The notes beneath the pieces were generated by a model that saw only the letters and a program-made list of their open reading frames with translations, made no database searches and had not been told where the DNA came from. The position numbers and the translations under genes are program-made. From positions 124,001 through 188,000 of the forward strand of contig NZ_VHIQ01000006.1 of the NCBI RefSeq assembly GCF_006494535.1: a stretch of 64,000 nucleotides of DNA. The letters are read 5' to 3'. Below, piece after piece: positions 18,395 through 27,370 of the stretch (positions within the stretch are counted from its first letter, which is position 1; the number at the start of each line of letters is the position of its first letter). This DNA is from Paucihalobacter ruber (GTDB lineage: Bacteria > Bacteroidota > Bacteroidia > Flavobacteriales > Flavobacteriaceae).

Positions 18395-19501
18395 ATGAAA
18401 ATATTATCTACATTACTGCTGTTCTTAGTCTTCGCCTGCAACAATTCCGAAGAAAAACAAGTTTTGAATACCCAACCTAAAACTGAGAATGAAACAGTGG
18501 TAAAACTCGAATTAAACTTGGAACAAGCCAACAAATTAGCCAAATTACCTCTTAATTGTATAGCTGTAGAATTCCCTAATAAATTAGGTCAAACACTAGC
18601 CGATGAAACTGAGTTAGCATTACCAAAAGTATTGCATCCTGCGTTTTTCGGCTGTTTTGATTGGCATTCGTCAGTGCACGGACATTGGAGCTTGGTAAGT
18701 TTACTTAAACAATTTCCAGATTTAGAACAGAGAGATTTAGCCATTCAATTTCTTCAGAATAACTTATCAAAAGAAAACATTGAGCAAGAAGTGGCTTATT
18801 TCAGTAAAAATCACAATAAATCTTTTGAGCGCACTTACGGCTGGGCATGGTTGCTAAAATTAGCTGAAGAATTACATACCTGGGATGACCCTTTGGCGCG
18901 AGAACTTGAAGCAAATCTTCAACCTTTAACTGACAAAATAATAGAATTATATCTGGAATTTTTACCTAAACTGAACTATCCGGTTCGAGTTGGTGAGCAC
19001 AGCAATACCGCATTTGGTTTAAGTTTTGCATTAGATTACGCCGCAACCTTTGGAAATACCCAATTAGTTGAATTAATTAAAACTCGTGCAAGATCTTTTT
19101 ATCAAAATGACGCCGCTTGCCCTATAGCTTGGGAACCAAGCGGTTTCGATTTTTTATCACCTTGTTTAGAAGAAGCAGCCCTTATGAAGCGGGTTCTTGG
19201 GCAGGCGGAATTTAAATCTTGGCTTAATAGTTTTATGCCGCAATTGTTTCAATCAGATTTTAAACTTGAACCCGGAGTGGTGTCAGACAGAACTGATGGT
19301 AAATTGGTACATCTCGACGGACTCAATTTTTCAAGAGCTTGGTGCTTATACACAATTTCAAAGGATATGAACGAATTATCACATTTAAATCTTATTGCAC
19401 AAAAGCACTTATTATATTCTTTGCCCAATATTTTTGAAGATTCTTATGAAGGCGGTCATTGGTTGGGAAGTTTTGCACTTTATGCATTAAATACTGACTG
19501 A
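18395..19501 (+). CDS. DUF2891 lipoprotein
   Basis: A 368-residue lipoprotein. MKILSTLLLFLVFAC is a signal peptide ending in a lipobox, with the lipidated cysteine at residue 15. The mature part matches the DUF2891 pattern: PAFFGCFDWHSSVHGHWSL (about 86-104), TYGWAWLLKLAEELHTWDD, HSNTAFGLSFALDYA (about 199-213), EPSGFDFLSPCLEEAALM (about 242-259) and SYEGGHWLGSFALYAL at the end. The many aromatic residues and conserved HSSVHGHW, HSNTAFG and GGHW motifs suggest an alpha/alpha-barrel enzyme pocket, but no activity is established. The next gene starts 1 bp after its stop and is followed by the oxoprolinase genes, so it probably belongs to that operon and works in the periplasm or on the outer membrane. 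Confidence 0.82.
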   Translation: MKILSTLLLFLVFACNNSEEKQVLNTQPKTENETVVKLELNLEQANKLAKLPLNCIAVEFPNKLGQTLADETELALPKVLHPAFFGCFDWHSSVHGHWSLVSLLKQFPDLEQRDLAIQFLQNNLSKENIEQEVAYFSKNHNKSFERTYGWAWLLKLAEELHTWDDPLARELEANLQPLTDKIIELYLEFLPKLNYPVRVGEHSNTAFGLSFALDYAATFGNTQLVELIKTRARSFYQNDAACPIAWEPSGFDFLSPCLEEAALMKRVLGQAEFKSWLNSFMPQLFQSDFKLEPGVVSDRTDGKLVHLDGLNFSRAWCLYTISKDMNELSHLNLIAQKHLLYSLPNIFEDSYEGGHWLGSFALYALNTD

Positions 19502-19502
19502 A

Positions 19503-20729
19503 TTGATTAAGAAAATTTTAAAAAGTATAGGTCCCGGACCACTGGTAGCAGCCGCATTTATTGGTCCGGGAACAGTAACGGTCTGCACCATCGCCGGTGT
19601 AAAGTTTGGATTAGCATTGCTTTGGGCCATGGTTATATCAATACTGATTACCGTAGTATTTCAGGAAATGTCAGCCAGATTAGGCGTTATTTCTCAACGC
19701 GGTTTTGCCGAACTAATTAAAACCGAAATCAAAAACCCCATTCTAAATATTTTTATTACAGTGCTTATTTTACTAGCTATTGTGCTCGGTAATGCAGCCT
19801 ATCAAGCAGGAAATATTAGTGGCGCTGTTTTGGGGTTAAGTGTGTTAAATGAGGTTTATACGATCGATATTTTTGGTCTTACCATTAATATTTATAGTCT
19901 TTTAATTGGTGCAATTGCCTTTTCGCTTCTTTACATCGGTAATTATAAAATTCTGGAGCGAAGTATGATAAGTTTGGTTGTTTTTATGAGTATCTCATTT
20001 GTAATAGCTGCCATTATAACAAAGCCCGACTTAGGATCGATATTAAGTAATATCATAACATTTAGAACTCCTGAGAATAGTTTGCTCACTGTTGTGGCGC
20101 TTATAGGCACCACAGTTGTTCCTTATAATTTATTTTTGCATTCTGCGTTGGCTAAAGAAAAATGGAAAGACAAAAGTAACCTTAAACTAGCCCAAACCGA
20201 TACCATCATAGCTGTTGTTTTTGGTGGATTGGTTTCCATGAGTATTATTATTACTGCGTCATCTCTTTATATTGAAGGCGTTGAAAATGCGTCAGATTTA
20301 GCCTTGGGCTTAGCGCCGGTTTATGGTAATGCGGCAAAATATGTTTTAGCGCTTGGTTTATTTGCTGCCGGCATTACTAGTGCAGTCACAGCACCATTGG
20401 CAGCTGCCTATGTGGCTTGTGGCTGTTTGGGATGGTCAACTAAATTAAATTCAAGTAAATTTAGATTGGTTTGGATGTTGGTACTGCTCATTGGGGTTAT
20501 ATTCGCTTCTACGGGTATTAAGCCTGTTAAAATCATTACCATTGCTCAAATTGCCAATGGTTTGCTATTGCCTTTAATAGCACTGATGTTGATTTGGATG
20601 ATGAACCAGCGACATATTCTGGGAGTTCATGTCAATTCAAAAACCCAAAACCTTATAAGTGTTGCATTGCTTGTTTTTGTCGTATTTTTAGGAATGAAAA
20701 GTATATTACAAGCCTTTCAATGGATTTAA
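19503..20729 (+). CDS. NRAMP-fold transporter lacking canonical metal-site residues
   Basis: A 408-residue inner-membrane protein with about eleven hydrophobic segments and the NRAMP fold. In metal-transporting members, TM1 carries DPGN and TM6 carries MPHN. Here the equivalents are IGPGTV (residues 20-25, Asp to Gly and Asn to Thr) and VVPYNLFLHSAL (about 202-213, Met to Val, His to Tyr), so the four side chains or positions that hold the metal are largely lost. It begins with TTG one base after the DUF2891 stop and overlaps pxpA by 10 bp. Bacillus subtilis has a comparable NRAMP-like gene, ycsG, beside its pxp (ycsF-kip) genes. A role in taking up 5-oxoproline or another amino-acid derivative is the best inference; divalent metal transport is unlikely but not excluded. 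Confidence 0.85.
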   Translation: MIKKILKSIGPGPLVAAAFIGPGTVTVCTIAGVKFGLALLWAMVISILITVVFQEMSARLGVISQRGFAELIKTEIKNPILNIFITVLILLAIVLGNAAYQAGNISGAVLGLSVLNEVYTIDIFGLTINIYSLLIGAIAFSLLYIGNYKILERSMISLVVFMSISFVIAAIITKPDLGSILSNIITFRTPENSLLTVVALIGTTVVPYNLFLHSALAKEKWKDKSNLKLAQTDTIIAVVFGGLVSMSIIITASSLYIEGVENASDLALGLAPVYGNAAKYVLALGLFAAGITSAVTAPLAAAYVACGCLGWSTKLNSSKFRLVWMLVLLIGVIFASTGIKPVKIITIAQIANGLLLPLIALMLIWMMNQRHILGVHVNSKTQNLISVALLVFVVFLGMKSILQAFQWI

Positions 20730-21472
20730 AGCAGTACCAAATAGATTTAAATGCCGATGTTGGTGAAGGCATCAATAACGAAGCTTTTATGATGCCTTAC
20801 ATATCCTCGTGTAATATTGCCTGTGGCGGACATGCCGGAAACGAAGTAACCATGTTAAAAGTATTGAAGCTGGCTAAAGATTACGATGTTAAAGTTGGAG
20901 CGCATCCGGCTTTTCCTGATAAGGAAAATTTTGGAAGGGTAAAAATTGAAATGCCACGAGAAGAACTTTTTAAAAGTTTAAAACTGCAGGTGTACACCTT
21001 AATTGAATTATCGGCAAAAGCAGGTTGCAGAGTTACACATTTAAAACCTCATGGTGCCTTGTACAATTTAGCGGTGAATGAGTATAATTATGCTGAAATA
21101 ATTATCGATGTGATTCTCGATATTAATCCCGATTTAAAACTTTATGCGCCACATAAGTCAGTCGTGGCTCAATTAGCCAAGAAAAGTGGAGTAGGAGTTA
21201 TTTTTGAAGGTTTTGCAGATAGAAGCTATAACAACGATTTAACATTGGTTGATAGAAGCCAACCCAATGCTATTATCATCACTCCGGAAAAGATATGTAA
21301 ACGTGTTTTAAAAATGATTACAGAACATGAGGTTGAAACCATTTCCGGGTTGTTAAAACCTATTACAGTTAACACCATTTGTGTACATGGAGACACCAAT
21401 AATGCCATTGAAATTTTAAGACAATTACACGAATTTTTAATTTCAAAAAATATTAAAATTGGGACGGTTTAA
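20720..21472 (+). CDS. pxpA: 5-oxoprolinase subunit A (LamB/YcsF family)
   Basis: Subunit of ATP-dependent 5-oxoprolinase, which hydrolyses 5-oxo-L-proline to L-glutamate. PxpA homologues form a TIM-like barrel (glycoside hydrolase/deacetylase-like). Motifs visible are IDLNADVGEG (about 7-16), SSCNIACGGHAGN (about 27-39), VGAHPAFPDKENFGR (about 55-69), HLKPHGALYN (about 107-116) and EGFADRSYNNDLTLVDR (about 156). The ATG at 20720 gives 250 residues, the normal length; a longer open frame upstream lies inside the transporter gene and lacks family similarity. It overlaps the transporter by 10 bp and ends 1 bp before pxpB. Confidence 0.92.
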   Translation: MDLKQYQIDLNADVGEGINNEAFMMPYISSCNIACGGHAGNEVTMLKVLKLAKDYDVKVGAHPAFPDKENFGRVKIEMPREELFKSLKLQVYTLIELSAKAGCRVTHLKPHGALYNLAVNEYNYAEIIIDVILDINPDLKLYAPHKSVVAQLAKKSGVGVIFEGFADRSYNNDLTLVDRSQPNAIIITPEKICKRVLKMITEHEVETISGLLKPITVNTICVHGDTNNAIEILRQLHEFLISKNIKIGTV

Positions 21473-21473
21473 C

Positions 21474-22184
21474 TTGCAATATAAACCCTTTGGAAATCGA
21501 GCTGTTTTAGTTGAATGGCCTCAAAAAATTGACGCCAAAATACAGGAAGACGTCTGGTTTTTTAAAAATTTAATCGAACAAAACTGTATTAAATCTATAC
21601 TTGAAATAATTGCTGCATACAACTCGATAACAATATTATATAAATCAACTATTGAGAACGCCTATAGTGAAATTTCAGTCCTAAAAACACTCTATGAAGG
21701 TGAAAATTTTGTGGTTAGACAAGATGCAAAACTTTGGGAGATTCCTGTTTGCTATCACATCGACTTAGCGCCAGATTTAGTGTCGTTATCTGTAATTAAA
21801 AAATTAACGATTGAGCAAATTATCAAATTACACACCGCTCCATTTTACAGCGTTTGTTTTATTGGTTTCTTACCGGGATTTTTATATTTAAGCGGATTAG
21901 AAGAGCAGTTAGTGACGGCCAGAAAAACCATACCAGACAAACATGTTTCTAAAGGCTCGGTTGCAATTGGAGAAAACCAAACTGGTATTTATCCTATGGA
22001 TAGTCCTGGTGGATGGCATGTGATTGGAAATTCTCCCCTTAATTTTTTTAACGTGAAAAACCAAAACCCTTGTTTTGCTTCGGCTGGTGATAAAATTAAG
22101 TTCACGCCTATAGGTAAAGATGACTATTTTGCTATTAAAAGCGCAGTTGAAAACGGAGATTTTCTTCCTAATCACTCTTTTTGA
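21474..22184 (+). CDS. pxpB: 5-oxoprolinase subunit B (KipI family)
   Basis: Carboxyltransferase-like subunit of 5-oxoprolinase, homologous to B. subtilis KipI, which was first described as an inhibitor of the KinA kinase. Diagnostic motifs are YKPFGNRAVLVEW (about 2-14), PVCYHIDLAPDL (about 86-97), HTAPFYSVCFIGFLPGFLYL (about 122-141), VSKGSVAIGENQTGIYP (about 158) and PGGWHVIG (about 179). The C-terminal half is a cyclophilin-like domain. I chose the TTG at 21474, one base after the pxpA stop, matching the one-base gaps elsewhere in this operon; a TTG at 21459 would overlap pxpA by 14 bp and add five residues. Confidence 0.9.
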   Translation: MQYKPFGNRAVLVEWPQKIDAKIQEDVWFFKNLIEQNCIKSILEIIAAYNSITILYKSTIENAYSEISVLKTLYEGENFVVRQDAKLWEIPVCYHIDLAPDLVSLSVIKKLTIEQIIKLHTAPFYSVCFIGFLPGFLYLSGLEEQLVTARKTIPDKHVSKGSVAIGENQTGIYPMDSPGGWHVIGNSPLNFFNVKNQNPCFASAGDKIKFTPIGKDDYFAIKSAVENGDFLPNHSF

Positions 22185-22185
22185 A

Positions 22186-23040
22186 ATGATTGAAATTATT
22201 AAATCTGGTTTATATTCGACAGTTCAAGACCTTGGTAGATCTGGTTTTGCTCATCTTGGCGTACCTGTAAGTGGTGTTATGGATCAATTTTCGGCAAAAT
22301 TAGCCAATGAAATTATTGGTAATCATATCAATGCTGCTGTGATTGAAATGACTTTAATTGGTGGCGTGTTTAAGTTTAATTGTGATACCTGCATCGCAAT
22401 TACCGGCGCTGATATGGTACCTAAGTTAAACGGTCTTGCCGTAAGTACTTATAAACCGATAAAAATTGATAAAGGTGATGTAGTAAGCTTTTCAGCTTCA
22501 AAGCACGGTTGTCGAACTTATATAGCGGTATCGGGTGGTATAAAAACCGCAAAAGTATTGAATAGTAGAAGTTTATTTAAGTCTGTAACTACTGAAGGTT
22601 CTTTAAAAAATGATGATATGCTTTCAATAGATGAACAAAATTTGGAACTAAAAGAGGCTTATTCAAAAATTAAAAATCAAAGGTTTGATCAATCTATTTT
22701 AGAAGTCTTTACAGGGCCCGAATTTGATAGTTTAAGTCCGGAGCAGCAAAAATCCATGTTAAGTTCTGAATTTACCATTTCAAATCTCAACAATCGAATG
22801 GGTTATCAACTCATTGAGCACATTGATAATAATTTAAATCCTATCATTACCTCGGCAGTATTACCGGGAACAGTACAGTTAACTCCCGGCGGAAAGCTTA
22901 TTATATTGATGCGCGACGCACAAACAACCGGAGGTTATCCAAGGGTTTTACAACTGTCTGATCAGGCAATTAATTTATTGGCGCAAAAGAAAACAGGTGA
23001 TAAGGTGACCTTTTCGTTGATTACAATGAATCAATTTTGA
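22186..23040 (+). CDS. pxpC: 5-oxoprolinase subunit C (KipA family)
   Basis: Biotin-independent carboxyltransferase-like subunit completing the PxpABC oxoprolinase. Motifs include IKSGLYSTVQDLGRSGFAHLG (about 5-25, broken here by a one-residue change typical of the family), VSGVMDQFSAKLAN (about 29-42), CIAITGADMVPKLNG, YIAVSGGI (about 107), and the late NNRMGYQLI and TTGGYPRVLQL. The ATG at 22186 is one base after the pxpB stop; an in-frame start 66 bp earlier lies inside pxpB. It is the last gene of the operon and overlaps the convergent pseudouridine synthase by 10 bp. Confidence 0.91.
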   Translation: MIEIIKSGLYSTVQDLGRSGFAHLGVPVSGVMDQFSAKLANEIIGNHINAAVIEMTLIGGVFKFNCDTCIAITGADMVPKLNGLAVSTYKPIKIDKGDVVSFSASKHGCRTYIAVSGGIKTAKVLNSRSLFKSVTTEGSLKNDDMLSIDEQNLELKEAYSKIKNQRFDQSILEVFTGPEFDSLSPEQQKSMLSSEFTISNLNNRMGYQLIEHIDNNLNPIITSAVLPGTVQLTPGGKLIILMRDAQTTGGYPRVLQLSDQAINLLAQKKTGDKVTFSLITMNQF

Positions 23041-23744
23041 ATTGATTGCCATATGGCATCAGTTTGCGGCGGTTTTGCGGTAATTTCTAACAATTCTTTC
23101 GTAACCGGATGCGTAAAAGATAGTTTAGCCGCATGCAAATGAATACTGCCATCAGGATTACTTCGTTTAAATCCATACTTTAAATCACCCTTTATAATGC
23201 AATTTATATGAGATAGTTGAGCTCTAATTTGATGGTGTCTTCCTGTTTCTAATATTACTTCTACAAGGAAATAATTATCTAATTGTTTGAGTACTTTGTA
23301 GTGTAAAACAGCTCTCTTACCATCGGCTATTTCTTCATTAAAAACATACGACTTATTGTTTTTTTCATTCTTTTGCAACCAGTTAATTAGGGTGTCATTT
23401 TGTTTCGGTGGTGTATTTTGAACGACTGCCCAATAGATTTTTTTAGCAGACTTTTCGGCAAACATTTTATTAAGTCTTGGCAGTGATTTACTGGTTTTCG
23501 CAAACACAACAATACCGCTAGTAGGGCGGTCTAACCTATGAACCACGCCTAGATAAACATTCCCTGGTTTATTGTATTTGTCCTTTAAATAAGATTTTAC
23601 AATCTCGCTAAGTGGCGTGTCGCCTGTTTTGTCACCTTGAACAATATCACCTGGACGTTTATTGACAATGATGAGGTGATTGTCTTCGTAAATTACTTGA
23701 AGATTGGTTGGATTAGTGAGAATTTTGTCAGGATAATTGGTCAC
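23031..23744 (-). CDS. RluA-family pseudouridine synthase
   Basis: Converts uridine to pseudouridine in rRNA or tRNA. The catalytic motif VVHRLDRPTSGIVVFAKT is at about residues 67-84, with the catalytic aspartate inside HRLDRPTSG. Motifs I and III are IYEDNHLIIVNKRPG (about 18-32) and TGRHHQIRAQLSHI (about 165-178), and the end has KYGFKRSNPDG and LHAAKLSFTHP. There is no N-terminal S4 domain, so it is an RluA-C or single-domain type; the target base cannot be read from sequence. The start codon is GTG at 23744. It overlaps pxpC by 10 bp tail to tail and ends an operon-like stretch after panB (56 bp gap). Confidence 0.9.
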   Translation of the reverse strand: MTNYPDKILTNPTNLQVIYEDNHLIIVNKRPGDIVQGDKTGDTPLSEIVKSYLKDKYNKPGNVYLGVVHRLDRPTSGIVVFAKTSKSLPRLNKMFAEKSAKKIYWAVVQNTPPKQNDTLINWLQKNEKNNKSYVFNEEIADGKRAVLHYKVLKQLDNYFLVEVILETGRHHQIRAQLSHINCIIKGDLKYGFKRSNPDGSIHLHAAKLSFTHPVTKELLEITAKPPQTDAIWQSIQN

Positions 23745-23800
23745 TAAATTTATATTAGATCATTCGTCAGTTTATTTTCCTTTAAAAAGCCTAACGAGAG

Positions 23801-24619
23801 TTAGTACTGTTCGTTTTCGTTTGGAAATTCAACCGACTTAACATCAGACACATATTTTTCGATGGCGGTGGTCATATCATCAAACAAATTCATATATCTG
23901 CGCAAAAATCGCGGGTTGAATTCATGTGTCATTCCCAACATGTCGTGAAGCACTAAAACCTGACCGTCAACGCCATTTCCGGCACCAATACCAATTACAG
24001 GAATGGTGAGTTGTCTCGCCACTTCTTTTGCTAATTTTGCAGGTATTTTTTCTACAACCACTGCAAAACAACCAATTCTTTCCAACATTTTGGCATTTTC
24101 AATCAGTTCGTTAGCTTCGGTGTCTTCTTTGGCTCTAACGGTGTAAGTGCCAAATTTATAAATAGATTGTGGTGTTAAGCCTAAATGTCCCATTACCGGA
24201 ATTCCTGCATTTAAAATACGTTTAATAGATTCTTTGATTTCGCATCCACCTTCAAGTTTTACGGCGTGTGCACCACTTTCCTTCATAATTCTAATGGCCG
24301 AACGAAGCGCTTCCTTTGGATCACTCTGATAACTTCCAAAAGGTAAATCTACCACTACCAAAGATCGCGAAATAGCTCTAACCACACCCGAGGCATGATA
24401 AATCATTTGGTCTAGGGTGATTGGAAGAGTAGTTTCATGACCGGCCATTACGTTACTGGCAGAATCGCCTACCAAAATAACATCAATACCGGCGCCGTCA
24501 ACAATTTTTGCCATGGTATAGTCGTATGCTGTGAGCATCGATATTTTTTCTCCCTTGGCTTTCATATCCACAAGGGTTTTTACAGTAATGCGCTTGTAAT
24601 CGTTTTTTGCTACAGACAT
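23801..24619 (-). CDS. panB: 3-methyl-2-oxobutanoate hydroxymethyltransferase
   Basis: First committed enzyme of pantothenate synthesis: adds a hydroxymethyl group from methylene-tetrahydrofolate to 2-oxoisovalerate, forming ketopantoate. Motifs: [20 protein letters not shown] (about 28-47), [19 protein letters not shown] (about 49-67, with metal-binding Asp), VKLEGG (about 119-124), HLGLTPQSI (about 144-152) and [16 protein letters not shown] with DMLG (about 207-228). Length of 272 is standard. panC and panD are not in this window. The upstream region has a well-formed promoter at 24641-24672. Confidence 0.94.
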   Translation of the reverse strand: MSVAKNDYKRITVKTLVDMKAKGEKISMLTAYDYTMAKIVDGAGIDVILVGDSASNVMAGHETTLPITLDQMIYHASGVVRAISRSLVVVDLPFGSYQSDPKEALRSAIRIMKESGAHAVKLEGGCEIKESIKRILNAGIPVMGHLGLTPQSIYKFGTYTVRAKEDTEANELIENAKMLERIGCFAVVVEKIPAKLAKEVARQLTIPVIGIGAGNGVDGQVLVLHDMLGMTHEFNPRFLRRYMNLFDDMTTAIEKYVSDVKSVEFPNENEQY

Positions 24620-24640
24620 GTCAAATGAAATTGGTATCGG

Positions 24641-24672
24641 TAAAAGTACTAAATTTGAAAGTCACATTCAAA
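24641..24672 (-). promoter_or_regulatory. Promoter of panB
   Basis: On the minus strand TTTG (24669-24672), a 20 bp spacer, then TACTTTTA (24641-24648). Both spacing and boxes match the Bacteroidota consensus, with one deviation in the last base. The ATG at 24619 lies 21 bp downstream. Confidence 0.65.
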
Positions 24673-24752
24673 CAATACGTTCTTGTGAAGCTTTACTAAT
24701 TATTTAAATCTTAATAACAGACTATTAGTTAATTGAAATTAAATGTACATCG

Positions 24753-25223
24753 ATGAAAAAAATTTTCTTTTTAACGTTGATAATTTTTGTTCTTAATCAA
24801 AAATCATCAGGGCAAAGTCTTAGCGATTCTGAAGCCATTGAGCAAACCATCCGAACATTTTTTGATGGTTTTCACCAAAAAGATTCAGTTGTTTTAACTT
24901 CGATTTTGTTTAAGCAAATACAAATTCAAACAATAAAATACAATTCAGAAAATAATCATTTATATATTGAAAATGAATCTATTGAAAACTTTATTAAAAG
25001 TATCACTTTAATTCCTGACAACGTTAATTTTAAGGAAGTCATTCACGATTATCAAATAAAAAGCGATGGGTTATTAGCTACTGCGTGGACACCCTACAGT
25101 TTTTACGTGAACGATAATTTGAGTCATTGCGGAACTAACAATTTTCAATTATTAAATGATGATGGTGTTTGGAAAATTATATCCATTATAGACACCCGAA
25201 AAAAGGAAAATTGTAAGCCTTAA
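24753..25223 (+). CDS. Exported NTF2-like / lumazine-binding-like protein
   Basis: A 156-residue protein with an N-terminal signal peptide (MKKIFFLTLIIFVLNQKSSGQ). The mature part begins SDSEAIEQTIRTFFDGFHQKD, the usual opening helix of NTF2-like (SnoaL/DUF4440-type) domains, and ends with FQLLNDDGVWKIISIIDTR, the last curved strands of that fold. Such domains are alpha-beta cones that bind small ligands or are non-catalytic; the role here is unknown. It overlaps sdaA by 4 bp tail to tail and is divergent from panB. A periplasmic location is likely. Confidence 0.75.
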   Translation: MKKIFFLTLIIFVLNQKSSGQSLSDSEAIEQTIRTFFDGFHQKDSVVLTSILFKQIQIQTIKYNSENNHLYIENESIENFIKSITLIPDNVNFKEVIHDYQIKSDGLLATAWTPYSFYVNDNLSHCGTNNFQLLNDDGVWKIISIIDTRKKENCKP

Positions 25224-26644
25224 CAGTCGGTTAAATTGACTCGTACAGCCAAACCACCTTCACTGGTTTCTTTGTATTTGGTGTTCATATCTTTGGCCGT
25301 TTCCCACATGGTGTTTACAACACTGTCTAAGGGTACTTTTACGTTCTTAGGATCGGTATTAAGGGCCAGTTCAGCAGCGTTAATAGCTTTGATGGCGCCC
25401 ATCGAGTTGCGCTCAATACAAGGTATTTGAACCAAACCGCCAATAGGGTCGCAAGTGAGTCCTAAATGATGTTCCATTGCAATTTCGGCAGCAACAACCA
25501 CTTGTTCTGGTGTTCCACCCAATAACTCACACAGTGCAGCGGCGGCCATAGCTGAAGATACTCCAATTTCGGCCTGGCAACCACCCATGGCAGCTGAAAT
25601 GGTGGCGCCTTTTTTAAAGATACTGCCAATTTCTCCTGCCACTAGTAAAAACTTTTTGATGTGCTCAAAATCTGCTTCGTGATTTTCAATCACCATATAA
25701 TACATTAAAACAGCAGGAATTACACCCGCGCTTCCGTTGGTGGGTGCAGTAACAACACGACCTAATGAAGCATTTACTTCGTTTACAGCCAAAGCAAAAC
25801 AACTTACCCACTGAAGGATTTGCCTGAATTTCACTTCGGTTTTTCTGATGGATTCTAGCCACTCTTGCGGATTGGAGTATGGTAAGTCGTCTTTTAGATT
25901 TTTATGCATATCGTAAGCACGACGCCTTACTTTGAGTCCGCCCGGCAAAGTGCCTTCGGTGTGGCACCCAACATACATGCATTCCAGCATGGTATCCCAA
26001 ATACGTTTAAATTGAAAATCTATTTCGGCTTCGTCTCTAATAGACTTTTCATTTTCTAAAACCACTCCTGAAATAGGCAAATTAAGCTGATGGCAAAATT
26101 TGAGTAAATCATTACCGTTTTCAACAGGATATGGAAAGGTGCAATAAAAAATAATCTTGTTGGCCTTTGCATTCTGGCGTTCTTCCTTCACTACAAACCC
26201 ACCGCCAATAGAATAAAATGTTGATTTTTTATAGCGTCCGTTAATCAGTGCTGAAAACACTATTCCATTGGCATGAAATGGCAAAAACTTTTTATTGAAA
26301 GTTATGTCGTTTTGGTATGAAAATGATAAAATACGTTCTCCATTAAAGTTGATAGTACCGATATTTTTTATTTCGGTTACGGTAGATTCAATAGTTTCAA
26401 CAGGAATCGTTTCGGGGTCGGCTCCCGTCAAACCAAGCATGACGGCATAATCTGTTGCATGACCTTTGCCAGTTAAGGATAGCGACCCATAAAGATCTAC
26501 TTTAATTTGCTCAACGCTCTCAAAGTGTTGACTTTCTTTAAGTTCGCTAATCCATCGCTGTGCAGCGCGCCAAGGCCCAAGGGTGTGCGAGCTTGACGGT
26601 CCCACGCCAATTTTGAGCATATCGAAAACCGAAATAATTTCCAT
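25220..26644 (-). CDS. sdaA: L-serine ammonia-lyase (iron-sulfur)
   Basis: Converts L-serine to pyruvate and ammonia using a [4Fe-4S] cluster. The single chain of 474 residues joins the beta domain ([18 protein letters not shown], about 13-30; [17 protein letters not shown]) to the alpha domain ([17 protein letters not shown], about 299-315). Cluster cysteines are expected in [20 protein letters not shown] (about 354-373), [14 protein letters not shown] (about 400-413), and these are present. [13 protein letters not shown] (about 231) is the loop joining the domains. The gene overlaps the NTF2-like gene convergently and stands alone on its strand. Confidence 0.94.
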   Translation of the reverse strand: MEIISVFDMLKIGVGPSSSHTLGPWRAAQRWISELKESQHFESVEQIKVDLYGSLSLTGKGHATDYAVMLGLTGADPETIPVETIESTVTEIKNIGTINFNGERILSFSYQNDITFNKKFLPFHANGIVFSALINGRYKKSTFYSIGGGFVVKEERQNAKANKIIFYCTFPYPVENGNDLLKFCHQLNLPISGVVLENEKSIRDEAEIDFQFKRIWDTMLECMYVGCHTEGTLPGGLKVRRRAYDMHKNLKDDLPYSNPQEWLESIRKTEVKFRQILQWVSCFALAVNEVNASLGRVVTAPTNGSAGVIPAVLMYYMVIENHEADFEHIKKFLLVAGEIGSIFKKGATISAAMGGCQAEIGVSSAMAAAALCELLGGTPEQVVVAAEIAMEHHLGLTCDPIGGLVQIPCIERNSMGAIKAINAAELALNTDPKNVKVPLDSVVNTMWETAKDMNTKYKETSEGGLAVRVNLTDC

Positions 26645-26683
26645 TTAGAATTGATTGATGAGAGTTAGATTATTACCGCGAAA

Positions 26684-27217
26684 TTAGCGATTTCCTTGCC
26701 GTTTTTCAAACTCTGTGATGCCGTATAATGCCATAATAGCATCAAAGTCGGTTAAATTTTGACGACCAAGATTATCAGCGGGAACTACAACAACTCTAAA
26801 TACTTGCGCTTGAGTCCATTCGTTTCCTAAGGCCGCAAAATTGGTGGTGCCATCCAGAAAAAATCTAACATCTTCTTGAGTAAAATCATAGTTATAAACC
26901 AGGTTACCATCTGAGAATTCAACACTCTGAGGTAGTAAACGCCATACTTCGGTACCGGCAATATCCTCCCATAAAATAAAAACTAAAGTTACGTCGGTAG
27001 GAAATACTTCAAAACCATAAGGTTCTATAAACTCATAATTATTTTGTTCATTAAAATCTAAAACAATTTCAAAAGCCTGAGATACAATAATTCCTACTTC
27101 GCCATCCTGTCCATCAGCACCATTCAAACCGGGAGGTCCAGGAGGTCCTTGTGGTCCTTCGCAAGAAGACAACCCTATTAATACTACTGCTGTAAAAAGT
27201 GTAAATAATTTTTTCAT
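26684..27217 (-). CDS. Collagen-like-motif lipoprotein
   Basis: A lipoprotein of 177 residues. MKKLFTLFTAVVLIGLSSC is a signal peptide with a lipobox ending in cysteine at residue 19. Directly after it comes EGPQGPPGPPGLNGADGQDG, six Gly-X-Y units like collagen, then a beta-rich domain of about 130 residues with SQAFEIVLDFNEQNNYEF and several aromatic strands. The short repeat would act as a spacer or stalk between the membrane anchor and the globular part. I chose the ATG at 27217; an upstream ATG at 27247 would put ten polar residues before the signal peptide. Function unknown; this layout is frequent in Bacteroidota. Confidence 0.75.
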   Translation of the reverse strand: MKKLFTLFTAVVLIGLSSCEGPQGPPGPPGLNGADGQDGEVGIIVSQAFEIVLDFNEQNNYEFIEPYGFEVFPTDVTLVFILWEDIAGTEVWRLLPQSVEFSDGNLVYNYDFTQEDVRFFLDGTTNFAALGNEWTQAQVFRVVVVPADNLGRQNLTDFDAIMALYGITEFEKRQGNR

Positions 27218-27370
27218 AATTAAGAATTTATTATTAGTGGTTTTCAACCTTTGAAAACATCATATCATTCCCAAAATCAAATACCGTACCTAAATTTCAG
27301 AATGTGCAAGCAAATATAAATTTTTAAGACTGTAGAAATTTCAAATTTCACAAAAGTTTGACTGATTAAA

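Noticed and set aside
20594-20719. Upstream extension of pxpA by 42 codons.
   Set aside because: Lies inside the transporter gene in another frame and has no similarity to the LamB/YcsF family.
19503-20729. MntH manganese importer.
   Set aside because: The metal-binding side chains of TM1 and TM6 are replaced, and the gene is embedded with pxp genes.
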